Below, one piece after another: positions 54,324 to 62,436 of a DNA stretch of 64,000 nt. The position numbers and the translations under genes were made by a program. Position 1 is the first letter of the stretch. Every line of letters starts with the position of its first letter. A model generated the notes under the pieces. The model was not told the origin of the DNA and ran no database searches. It worked only from the letters and a program-made list of their open reading frames with translations. Origin of the DNA: CBDCYN01 sp965224205 (lineage in GTDB: Bacteria; Planctomycetota; Phycisphaerae; Phycisphaerales; Phycisphaeraceae); NCBI GenBank assembly GCA_965224205.1, contig CBDCYN010000038.1, forward strand, positions 74,993 through 138,992, written 5' to 3'.

Positions 54324-56840
54324 CTATGTCAATCGTATGACTTTTCGACCCACCCACTCTACCGTCAACAACGAAACCACAACGATCAGGGCCAGCGGGG
54401 AGTTCCATAGCGGCTCGCTGATGTCATCGGGCACCCGGCGTGCCCGGTTGGGGATCATCGCGGGAAGCTCGTGAAGCCGAGATAGCGGCACGACCCGGCC
54501 CGACGTCTGTTCTGATAGTGCCCGCAGCCGATCGTGATCCGGCATGGGGTGGCGCAGCTCGTCATCAGGGTGGATCACGTCCACCCCAGCCGTCAGGTCC
54601 AACGCGTCGAGGCTAGGCTCCGTCACCCGCAGGTCCAGCCGCCCCGCCGCGGTCGGCTTCCACACCGCGCGGTAGAGGGTCCGGACATGGTCCTGGGCCC
54701 CGGGATCGGACGGCGCCGCGTCGATCTGTTGATCGGCCGGCGAGCCTGCTTGTCGCCGGTCGGGCACCCGGATCAGCTCGATCCGCGAGAACGCCTCGGT
54801 TCTTGATCGATCCGGTGACCCGTCATCGGCTTTGGTGACCGTGACCAAGACTGTCGGCAGGTCCGGATCGATCAGCGTCGCCTCATCGGCTTGAAGCTCC
54901 ACCACCACCGACTGGCCCAGCTCGATCCTCGTGTTGGAGACATGCAAAGACGCGGATTGCGTGTCCTGGGCGATCCGGTGGCGACCCAGCATCCGGATCA
55001 GCTGAAGCCAGAACCGCTGTAGATAAAGATCCCCCCGGCCGTAGCGCCACCGCCAGATCTCGTCAGTTGCTACGTAAAGGCTCTGTCCCGCTCCATACCG
55101 CATCCGCAAGACCACGGGCATGCCTGGCCCCTGCTCACCCTGGGTCGCCTCGGCAAGCACCTCCGCTGAAGGCTTAAGACCGCCGACGTCTTGCACCCAC
55201 GTCAACGGCGCCAGCCCCGACGGCCAAGACGACCGGCCCGAGTCACCACCGGATGGATCTTCTTCCCCTGAACCGAGCCGCATCACATTTAATGCTTCCG
55301 CCAACACGGTCGGCACGACGGTTAACGCCCCCGCCCCGGGGTCGACGCGGCGGACCCGTGACAGGCTCCGCATCGGCAGCAGCTCAGCCAGCGGGGTGTT
55401 CTCGTAGCTAACCGGGGTGTGGTCCGACCCGCCGATCCACATCAGCCCGGCGCCGTGGCCGGCGACATGGCCGCGTAACAGCTGAAGCTGACGAGGGCTA
55501 AAGTAATCGGCGTCCACATCGCCGATGATCACCACGTCGTACGAACGTAGCTCCTGGGCATCACGTGGCAACCGGGCGATCGGAGTATCGCCTTCCTGGG
55601 CGAACCCGCGGTCGGCGCTGGTGAGCATGATGCTGCAATCCACGCTCTTCTCGCGCACCAAGATGGTTTTGAGGTACCGATAGTCCCATCGCGGGTACCC
55701 TTCGATATAAAGCACCCGGATCGGGCGATCGATCATCTCCACCACCAGCTGCCGCTGGTTGTTTTCCGTCACAAGCTCGGTTTCGACGGAGGTCACCGCG
55801 TCGAGCAACCCGCCCCCCGTGTCGGGGTCGTAGATAAGTTCGACGGCCCAGCCCGCGGGCCCCACGGTGCCCGACCGCCCCATCAGCCGGATCGGGCGGT
55901 GCAGGCCGGCCGGATCGGCACGGGATTCATCGATCGTCTGCCCCGTGGCCGTGTCGATCAGACGCACACGCACACGCCGCGGATCGACCGACGCGTCGAC
56001 GGGGTAGTGCTCGACCCAAACCGTGACCGGAACGGTATCGTTGATAAACGCCTTTTCGGGGGCGTCGACCCGAGCCAGACTCAGATCCGGTGGGGCGTTG
56101 GCTGCCCCTAACGGGACGCTAAACACCCCAACCGCCAGCTGCTGGAGCCGGCGGATCAGATCGGCGCCGGTCCCCTGGGGGGTGCGGCCATCGGAAAATA
56201 GCACCAGCCCGCTGATCGGCTTGCCTCTGGCGCGTTGCAGCGCTTGCTCGATCGCGGTCAGCAGCGCCGTCGATGAGCCGTCAGCCTGCCCCCACGCCGC
56301 GGTGTTGAGCGCGGGGGCCTCGATCTCGTACGCATCGGCGTCAAACCCCAGCCACAACAGACGCCGCTCGTGGCCGATCACCTCGGGGCTAAACACGTGC
56401 GCGTCGCGGGTGATCGCCTGGCGTAAGGCCGCGTCACGGCTGACCCTGGTCGGGTCGGACGCCTCAGCGGCAACCGGCTTCTCGTCTTGGATCGCCATGG
56501 ACGCGCTTCGGTCGATCAGCAGCAGCAGCCAATCGGGCTCGACGCGTTCCCGAGGCAGGACCAACAAAGGACCAACCAAGAGGACCGCCACGAACATCAC
56601 CAGTGCCCACCGGAAGGCCCCCAGCCCCGCCCGCGCCACGCGCCCGCCAGGCAAACGCCGGTAGCACCATACCGCCAGCCCCACCGCCGCCATGGCGATC
56701 AATACCCACGCCCACGCCGCCACCTCCCACCGCCAGCCGATGACCACGCCAGCGTCCCACACGCTCAACCGCTTGAGACCCAACACCTGGTCCACGATCG
56801 AAACCGCCAAAAACAAGGATCCTTGAGCGTCGCCCATCAT
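54324..56840 (-). CDS. VWA/GATase-like membrane protein of the BatA cluster
   Basis: 838 residues from the ATG at 56838-56840, which overlaps the stop of the upstream gene (ATGATG). Two membrane segments (AWAWVLIAMAAVGLAVWCY, ALVMFVAVLLVGPLLVLP) precede a VWA domain with an intact MIDAS start (LLLLIDRSASMAI, D-x-S-x-S). Later, RVLYIEGYPRWDYRYLKTIL and DVVIIGDVDADYFSPRQLQLLRGHVAGHGAGLMWIGGSD resemble a class I glutamine amidotransferase-like fold without its catalytic triad, followed by a beta-rich region and a final membrane helix. Such proteins are thought to work with MoxR-type ATPases; none is seen here. Confidence 0.8.
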   Translation of the reverse strand: MMGDAQGSLFLAVSIVDQVLGLKRLSVWDAGVVIGWRWEVAAWAWVLIAMAAVGLAVWCYRRLPGGRVARAGLGAFRWALVMFVAVLLVGPLLVLPRERVEPDWLLLLIDRSASMAIQDEKPVAAEASDPTRVSRDAALRQAITRDAHVFSPEVIGHERRLLWLGFDADAYEIEAPALNTAAWGQADGSSTALLTAIEQALQRARGKPISGLVLFSDGRTPQGTGADLIRRLQQLAVGVFSVPLGAANAPPDLSLARVDAPEKAFINDTVPVTVWVEHYPVDASVDPRRVRVRLIDTATGQTIDESRADPAGLHRPIRLMGRSGTVGPAGWAVELIYDPDTGGGLLDAVTSVETELVTENNQRQLVVEMIDRPIRVLYIEGYPRWDYRYLKTILVREKSVDCSIMLTSADRGFAQEGDTPIARLPRDAQELRSYDVVIIGDVDADYFSPRQLQLLRGHVAGHGAGLMWIGGSDHTPVSYENTPLAELLPMRSLSRVRRVDPGAGALTVVPTVLAEALNVMRLGSGEEDPSGGDSGRSSWPSGLAPLTWVQDVGGLKPSAEVLAEATQGEQGPGMPVVLRMRYGAGQSLYVATDEIWRWRYGRGDLYLQRFWLQLIRMLGRHRIAQDTQSASLHVSNTRIELGQSVVVELQADEATLIDPDLPTVLVTVTKADDGSPDRSRTEAFSRIELIRVPDRRQAGSPADQQIDAAPSDPGAQDHVRTLYRAVWKPTAAGRLDLRVTEPSLDALDLTAGVDVIHPDDELRHPMPDHDRLRALSEQTSGRVVPLSRLHELPAMIPNRARRVPDDISEPLWNSPLALIVVVSLLTVEWVGRKVIRLT

Positions 56841-57778
56841 GCCGCCCCTCTCGTGCCGATGCCGATCGGTGCACCGGATCCCCCGGTGTCTTGCCCCGTC
56901 GCGGTGGATACAACCAACGGGGCGTGACTGAACCATCGTGATAATGCCGTTTCCGTCACGATCAGCGCTAACACGGCCCACAGCAGCGGCCAGCTCAGGT
57001 CCGTGCGTGATGGCTCGACCGACAGCGCCGTCGACGGATCGGCCGGGTCGAGCCAACTCCAGTCACCCACCGCGGTCAGCCACTTTTCGAGTTGCTGCCG
57101 GGGCATCTGGCGCGTGTCCCCGCCCGCGGCGTCGGGGTTGACCGCTAACAGCCTGGAAATCTGTGAAGACCCGGCGGCGCCGTAGATCCCGGGCACTTCC
57201 ATCGCGGATATGGGCTGGAGGCTGCCTTCTTTAGGGCGAAGATCGATTTGGACCGGCCGAGGGTGTTGATCCGTTAATACCAATCGATCCGCACCCTGCC
57301 AGGCCCGACCCAGCACCGGCTGATCCCCACAGATCGCCACAACCGGCCCACCCCCGTCGCCCGTTTCGCCCAACACCCCCCGCAGTGTTTCATGGATCAG
57401 TGGCACAAACAAGGGCTTAGCAGGAAGGTTGGTCCAGGATGGATCGATCGCCGTCGCCAGCAGCAGCACCCGCCCCCCCTGGCGTTTCTGGGTCACCAAA
57501 AGCGGCTGACCGTCTTCGGCACGCAGCCACACCGCGTCTTGGGCCCCACCTGCCTCGAGATAAAGCCTTTTATAGACGCGTACCGGCCGCAGCAACATCG
57601 GCCAATCCGCTGCCAACAGTTGAAGTATCTGCGGGGCAGGAAACTGGGTCCCCAGTGACCAACCGGCCTGCGTGTCATCGACGGGTTCTTGCAGCTCCAG
57701 CCCCAACTGCCAGTCGACCCCAAAAGCCTCCGTCAAAGCCTTGCCCCATAGATGCGGGGTGTCCAGGGCCGGGGGGGG
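56837..57778 (-). pseudogene. BatA-like protein, C-terminal part (displaced frame)
   Basis: The 3' half of the BatA-like gene, in the +1 frame relative to the first half. From the homopolymer at 57771-57778 it reads PPALDTPHLWGKALTEAFGVDWQLGLELQ and continues through a GATase-like and membrane-associated region (LLLATAIDPSWTNLPAKPLFVPLIHETL, VGDWSWLDPADPSTALSV, WPLLWAVLALIVTETALSRWF) to the stop that overlaps the next gene. It has no start of its own. With one C removed from the C8 run, the combined protein would be about 802 residues, an ordinary length for this family. Extra C by error or real mutation cannot be told apart here. Confidence 0.75.
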
Positions 57779-59246
57779 TGACCCAGGCCGTGGCCCCGCG
57801 ATCAACGAACTGCCGCAGTGTTTCCCAACCCCGACCCGAGACCAGGTCTGGCCGGATGACCCACACCGCATCTAGGCCCTCTAATTCTTGGTCGGTGAAG
57901 CTCGAGGCTTCGATCTCTTCGACCCCGATCGCCCTCGGACGGCCTTGAGCAGGCCCGCGTAAGTTGGTCTTGACCGCCCACGGCGTGATCGCCAGCTCTA
58001 ACCAACGCCGCGCGGGGATCGCCGCGTTCGCGTCGACGCCCCCCGTGACGTACGAATCGATCAACCCCACCGTTAAGCGGTCCTTTAACCGGATCACGGC
58101 ACCGCGGGCGTCGTCGACCGAGATCGCGTCAGACAAGTCTTGGTCGGCCTCCACGATCGCGGCGCGGACCACGACCAACCCAGGATCGACCGGTCCAGGA
58201 TCGACCGGTCCAGGATCGACCGGTCCAGGATCGACCGGTCTCCGCAGCGGGCCCGCCTCACCCTCGGCGGGGTTATGGAGGATCAGGGGCAGCTCGACCT
58301 GCATCTTTGAAACTGCCTGCCCCCGTGACCAGCTCACCTCTCGCCTCAACGTGGCGATCACGTCGAGGGTCGCTCCCCGAACCGCCGTCAGCTCGACCTG
58401 GGTCGGTAGGGTCGACTCCAGATCAACGAAACGGCGAAGCGTCAGATCCAGCGACGCGGTGGGCCGGTGGCCCGGAGTCTGTTCGGCCAGGATCGTCTTC
58501 CGCACCACGGCCAGGCCCTGGATCTGGGTATTGGCCACTGCGGGCTTGGGCCGAAGCACCACAAACCGGCATCGCTGGCCTAGCTGTGTGACCTCCTTAG
58601 GCACCGCTCGGTCCACCGATAGTGTCGAGGCCGAAAAGTCGCTTAGCAGCACCACGAACACCTGATCGGCCGGCCACGCTTGGCCGCGGACCCGCTCATA
58701 CACCTGCGTCAAGGTATCGAGGAGATCGGACCGGCTGGCCCCGGGTCGCAGCGAGCCGATCACGTCACGGACCCGCTGAACCTCGTTCGTGGCCGCCAAA
58801 ACCTCCGATCCCGGCCGGCCCGACCGCCACACGGCCACCCGATCCGCCGCCCCGAGTTGATCGACGATGGCTAGGGCCTGATCCTTAAGGGAATCCAAGC
58901 GGGTCTGGTCGCCCCAATCGCGGGCTTGGGTGCTTAACGAATCATCGATCACGAGGTAGACGTACCGTTGACCGTCTGGCAGCCCCGCCAACCACCCGCC
59001 GCCGGCAATCATCGGCCCGGCCAGCGACAATCCCAGCAACAAGAGCATCAGGCACCGGGTCGCCAGCAGCAACCAGCGTTCGAGCCGCAACCGGCTGCGG
59101 TGGCGGCGGTATGCTTCGAGTACAAAACGCATCGCCCCCCAGGCCTGTGGTTGGCGACGCCACAGCGTGAGCAGGTGGATCGCGATCGGCACCACCACCG
59201 CCGCGGCCCCAGCCATCGCTAACGATACGTTTGTGAAGGTCAACAT
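57675..59246 (-). CDS. BatA/VWA domain protein, N-terminal part (frameshifted)
   Basis: The 5' part, from the ATG at 59244-59246 (MLTFTNVSLAMAG). The BatA N terminus shows LTFTNVSLAMAGAAAVVVPIAIHLLTLWRRQPQAWGAMRFVLEAYRRHRSRLRLERWLLLATRCLMLLLLGLSLAGPMI, with two membrane helices, then a VWA domain (YVYLVIDDSLSTQARDW, D-x-S-x-S) and a beta-rich middle. A 15-base unit repeats four times at 58182-58240 and encodes VDPGP repeats. After VTPP the frame meets the C8 run (57771-57778) and ends within about 30 codons; with C7 it would join the second half. It is preceded by DUF58. Confidence 0.8.
   Translation of the reverse strand: MLTFTNVSLAMAGAAAVVVPIAIHLLTLWRRQPQAWGAMRFVLEAYRRHRSRLRLERWLLLATRCLMLLLLGLSLAGPMIAGGGWLAGLPDGQRYVYLVIDDSLSTQARDWGDQTRLDSLKDQALAIVDQLGAADRVAVWRSGRPGSEVLAATNEVQRVRDVIGSLRPGASRSDLLDTLTQVYERVRGQAWPADQVFVVLLSDFSASTLSVDRAVPKEVTQLGQRCRFVVLRPKPAVANTQIQGLAVVRKTILAEQTPGHRPTASLDLTLRRFVDLESTLPTQVELTAVRGATLDVIATLRREVSWSRGQAVSKMQVELPLILHNPAEGEAGPLRRPVDPGPVDPGPVDPGPVDPGLVVVRAAIVEADQDLSDAISVDDARGAVIRLKDRLTVGLIDSYVTGGVDANAAIPARRWLELAITPWAVKTNLRGPAQGRPRAIGVEEIEASSFTDQELEGLDAVWVIRPDLVSGRGWETLRQFVDRGATAWVTPPGPGHPASMGQGFDGGFWGRLAVGAGAARTRR
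58182..58240. repeat. Four copies of a 15-bp tandem repeat within the BatA-like gene
   Basis: The unit AGGATCGACCGGTCC recurs at 58182, 58197, 58212 and 58227 with the last copy one base different at the end. In the minus strand it encodes PVDPG units, keeping the reading frame, so copy-number change would lengthen or shorten a Pro/Asp-rich linker by five residues. It is a minisatellite-type repeat and not a CRISPR. Confidence 0.9.
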
Positions 59247-59387
59247 TCGCACCCGTCTCGGCGACGCTTATTGAGACGACGGTTCGTCCTCCAGGTTCCC
59301 GACCCCGCAACCGCTGGGGGTTCGCCCAAGATCAGGCATGGCCCAGCCCGGATTCCCTCAATTCTTGACAAGCGGGACCCTCAGCCG

Positions 59388-60341
59388 TCACCCGGGCTTG
59401 CGTGTCGCGGACGCCCGCCTCGCCAGGTAATGACTCAAGGGCGCGCCCATCGACTGTTGAGAATCTAACAGGACGTGGTCAAAATGAAACCGTCGGGTCA
59501 CCTGTACGATGCGCCGCAGGTGGTCTTCGAACGCTTCGAGATAAGCCTTGCGCAGCGCCGACGGCTCGATCCCCAGCCGCCCCTCAGCCTCAAGCCCGAT
59601 AAACTCTACCCCCGACCGGAACGGGAAGTCACGCTCCGCAGGGTCGAGGACCTGGAGCACCATCACGTCATGGCCGCGGTGGCAGGCCCGCGCCAAACCG
59701 CCCTCAAGGGTTTCGGGGTCTTCGAAAAGATCGCTGATCAGCACAATCAGGCTCCGCTGGGTGAGCTTGGCGAGGACCTGCTCGAACAGCCGGGCCAGGT
59801 CGGTCGCCCGGCCGTGGTCTTGGGCCGCGGAGCCCGGGCCGGGGTCCACACGCCGCGCGGCCATCGCGCCGATAATCGCCCGCCAATGGTCGCGTGAGCT
59901 CGCGACCCGTGACGCCGAAAGGACCGTATCCGCAAACACCACCAGCCCGACGCGGTCTTGCTGACGCAGCGCCAAGTAGGACAGGGCCGACGCCAGCGTC
60001 GCCGCGTAGTCGTACTTTCGCCACCGCGGTGTCCGAGGCGATGACGTGTAGGCCATCGAACCTGACGCATCAATCAAAAGAATCAAATCGAGGTTGGTTT
60101 CCTGCTGATACTGCTTAAGGTACAGCTTGTCTGTGCGGCCGTACACCTTCCAATCGAGGTGGCGGATGTCGTCGCCCGGGGCGTACTGACGGTGCTGGGC
60201 GAACTCGACGCTAAAACCGTGGTACGGGGACCGGTGCATCCCGGTCATGACCCCCTCAACGATCATTTTCGCGCGGACCTCCAACGACCCGATCTCTGCC
60301 AATGCCGCCGGGTCGAGGTATGCGAGGGTCGATTCGTGCAT
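59388..60341 (-). CDS. DUF58 domain protein
   Basis: 317 residues from the ATG at 60339-60341; the TTG further upstream is in frame but no ribosome site supports either. DUF58 region: VEGVMTGMHRSPYHGFSVEFAQHRQYAPGDDIRHLDWKVYGRTDKLYLKQY, followed by a VWA-like fold with LDLILLIDASGSMAY (D-x-S-x-S), LVVFADTVL, and VLQVLDPAERDFPF. DUF58 proteins typically sit beside a MoxR ATPase and BatA; here BatA follows, but MoxR is missing. Probable role: metal-dependent binding and assembly of envelope proteins. Confidence 0.9.
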   Translation of the reverse strand: MHESTLAYLDPAALAEIGSLEVRAKMIVEGVMTGMHRSPYHGFSVEFAQHRQYAPGDDIRHLDWKVYGRTDKLYLKQYQQETNLDLILLIDASGSMAYTSSPRTPRWRKYDYAATLASALSYLALRQQDRVGLVVFADTVLSASRVASSRDHWRAIIGAMAARRVDPGPGSAAQDHGRATDLARLFEQVLAKLTQRSLIVLISDLFEDPETLEGGLARACHRGHDVMVLQVLDPAERDFPFRSGVEFIGLEAEGRLGIEPSALRKAYLEAFEDHLRRIVQVTRRFHFDHVLLDSQQSMGAPLSHYLARRASATRKPG

Positions 60342-60400
60342 CGTTGTGGGCTGCGGTGGTTTCACGGGCGCCAAACGCGGGGGGTATCACAACGCGGTAT

Positions 60401-60919
60401 TCAGAACTGCATGACCGCGTGGATGTCGTCATGCGGGGCCAGGCTCCCGCGGCCGTTAAGAAAGGATAGCTCGATCAGCACCGTGATCCCGATGATCCGC
60501 CCACCGAGCTTCTCGATCAGGCGACAACACGCGCCCATGGTCCCCCCGGTGGCCAGCAGGTCGTCGACCATCAACACGCGTTGGCCGGTCGTGATCGCGT
60601 CGGTGTGCACCTCCAGCGTGTCTGTGCCGTATTCGAGGCCGTACTCGACCGCGTGGGTGTCGTGCGGCAGCTTGTTGGGCTTGCGGATAGGAATGAACCC
60701 GGCCGACAGCGCCTGAGCCACGGCCGTGCCGAAAATAAACCCGCGGCTCTCGGCCCCGGCTACGACGTCGACCTGCCCGCCGCGGAACGGGTTGGCCATC
60801 ATCTCCACGGCCATCGCCAAGCCCGCCGGATCGCGTAGCAGGGGTGTGATGTCCTTGAACACGATCCCCGGCTTGGGCCAGTCGGGCACGTCGCGGATCA
60901 GGGATTGAAGCTGGTGCAT
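60401..60919 (-). CDS. apt: Adenine phosphoribosyltransferase
   Basis: 172 residues from the ATG at 60917-60919, with AGGAG seven bases upstream. An in-frame ATG at 61006 has AGGAG ten bases upstream and overlaps the DUF2007 stop, but would add 29 unusual residues. LIRDVPDWPKPGIVFKDITPLL, GAESRGFIFGTAVAQAL, PIRKPNKLPHDT, and the PRPP-binding VLMVDDLLATGGTM are diagnostic. It salvages adenine to AMP with PRPP. Downstream DUF58 is only about 60 bases away in the same direction. Confidence 0.95.
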   Translation of the reverse strand: MHQLQSLIRDVPDWPKPGIVFKDITPLLRDPAGLAMAVEMMANPFRGGQVDVVAGAESRGFIFGTAVAQALSAGFIPIRKPNKLPHDTHAVEYGLEYGTDTLEVHTDAITTGQRVLMVDDLLATGGTMGACCRLIEKLGGRIIGITVLIELSFLNGRGSLAPHDDIHAVMQF

Positions 60920-60995
60920 CGCCTGGCTCCTGGGTGAGGGCGGATCATGTTTAGAGGAATCGGTAGCGGGTGGTGGCGCGTTGAGGGCTTGGGCG

Positions 60996-61238
60996 CTAGG
61001 GTTCATCGTTGGGTTGCTCCTGATTTTGGAATTGTTCGACCACGCGTTTGGCAGCCTCGACGTCGCTGGGCAGGACCCGGACGATCTTCATCTGCTCCGC
61101 AGCGGTCAGGCCGTCGAAAGGGCTATCGGTGTTGTCGATAAAGCAGCGGATCCCTTCGGCTTCGAGCTGATCGCTTAGTAACTGGGCCAGCATCAGAGTA
61201 TCGGCCGCGTATACCTCCACCAGGTCGTCTTGCATCAA
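60996..61238 (-). CDS. DUF2007 family small protein
   Basis: 80 residues. MQDDLVEVYAADTLMLAQLLSDQLEAEGIRCFIDNTD and VRVLPSDVEAAKRVVEQF are typical of the DUF2007 ferredoxin-like fold, a putative signal-transducing or regulatory domain of unknown partner. It overlaps the long form of apt by 11 bases; a coupled arrangement is possible. There is no further information. Confidence 0.85.
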   Translation of the reverse strand: MMQDDLVEVYAADTLMLAQLLSDQLEAEGIRCFIDNTDSPFDGLTAAEQMKIVRVLPSDVEAAKRVVEQFQNQEQPNDEP

Positions 61239-61475
61239 GAGCTCCTGTATTCAGTCTGGTCACCTAAGATTCTACAGCACCGCTGCTGCGGGGCGGTCTG
61301 TAACGATTCTACCGCAGATGGACCGGCCTTTTTGGCTTTTAACGCTAGCGACGCTCTATTCTCGTGATATGCTTAGGATGAGGGAGGATGCCCCGGCTCG
61401 AGGCTGGCTTTATCCACCAAGCCTGCCCGCCAAGAAGCGAAACGGCCCAGACACACCGAGGGAAACGACAGACGC

Positions 61476-62036
61476 ATGAACCCCGACCGGACCCAGCCCA
61501 ACGCGACCCCTGGTTGGCCCACCCGAAAGGCCACGGGGCCTGCCCTCAGGCGATGGGTTTCTCGCGTGCGCCAGGGGCCGCCGCACCCCCACCTCAACCC
61601 TCGGCACTCAGCGATCCGAAGCCACAGCCTGAAGCTGACGGGCGAACCCCTGCCCGAACCATCCTCTGATCGCGCCGCGAAGCAGATCGGCGCCCCAATC
61701 ACCGGCCCAAAGGACCCCCGTTGGATCCTGGCGCTACGCACTTCGGATCTGCTCCAAGGCGACATCTTGGCCCCCCAAGACCGCGACCGGTTACTGAAAC
61801 TCGGCAAAGTCCTGGGCCTCACCCCATTCGATGCCAACATGATCATTGCCATTATCCAAGATCAAGCCCGCCGAGGGTACGAACCCCGGTACTGCGCCGC
61901 CGCTGGCGAGCCGCAACTGCGGATGATCCCCCTGCCGACCACCGAGAAGCTCGACACCCGCCCGCTCTATGTCGCCGGGATTATCGGGCTGTTCATCCTT
62001 GCCGAGCTGCTTTGTGTTCATTGGCTATTGGGCTAG
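61476..62036 (+). CDS. Small tail-anchored protein, unknown function
   Basis: 186 residues. A Pro/Arg-rich N terminus of about 75 residues with no structure visible precedes a conserved-looking segment, DLLQGDILAPQDRDRLLKLGKVLGLTPFDANMIIAIIQDQARRGY, and a C-terminal membrane helix (PLYVAGIIGLFILAELLCVHWLL) that ends at the C terminus. Similar GLT-x-FDANxIIAI helices occur in planctomycete proteins, but I can name no function. The first 60 residues are compositionally biased, and a later start cannot be excluded. Confidence 0.6.
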   Translation: MNPDRTQPNATPGWPTRKATGPALRRWVSRVRQGPPHPHLNPRHSAIRSHSLKLTGEPLPEPSSDRAAKQIGAPITGPKDPRWILALRTSDLLQGDILAPQDRDRLLKLGKVLGLTPFDANMIIAIIQDQARRGYEPRYCAAAGEPQLRMIPLPTTEKLDTRPLYVAGIIGLFILAELLCVHWLLG

Positions 62037-62436
62037 AAACCCCCCTTAACTCACTTCCATCAACCCATTAATTGCTCAATCGTCAATCATCTCGATTACG
62101 ATGACCCCTCAAGCCAAATTGCCGTGAACCGTGGCGATTACGTCCAAATCCTCTAGCCGACGAGCTGGGGTTTGTTTGAAACCCCTAGTGTAGCACTGGG
62201 TGCTCGCCAACCCGTGACCCTGTAAGGGTTAATCACGCTGGCGGGCCAGCCGTCAGATGTACTGCATCTCGCGCACGTTCTGAACGCTCGCTCCCCTCAA
62301 AAATCCCCTGAAAGGTTCGGCGACCCTACCGGTATTGATTCATATACGGTCGCTGAAAGGTTCAGCGCCACTAAAACAACACTCGCCGGCACTAACTCAG
62401 TCGGCACCACAGAGGAAGTGGAAAGGAAGCTTAATC
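62037..62436. other. Intergenic region with hairpins before the metalloprotease gene
   Basis: About 400 bases. A six-base stem GCTGGC-GG-GCCAGC lies at 62237-62250. A perfect seven-base stem CGCTGAA-AGG-TTCAGCG is at 62351-62367, and a near-copy of its arm, TGAAAGGTTCGGCG, occurs at 62309-62322. No T-run follows either hairpin. The paired hairpins lie 70-130 bases before the start of the secreted protein and could be a leader element. No riboswitch class is recognised. Confidence 0.45.

Noticed and set aside
58182..58240. Tandem 15-base repeats considered as a CRISPR array
   Set aside because: Units are directly adjacent with no spacers and encode a peptide repeat within a gene.
62037..62436. 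Leader hairpins considered as a c-di-GMP or other known riboswitch
   Set aside because: No consensus core of any class that I can identify; only the inverted repeats are visible.
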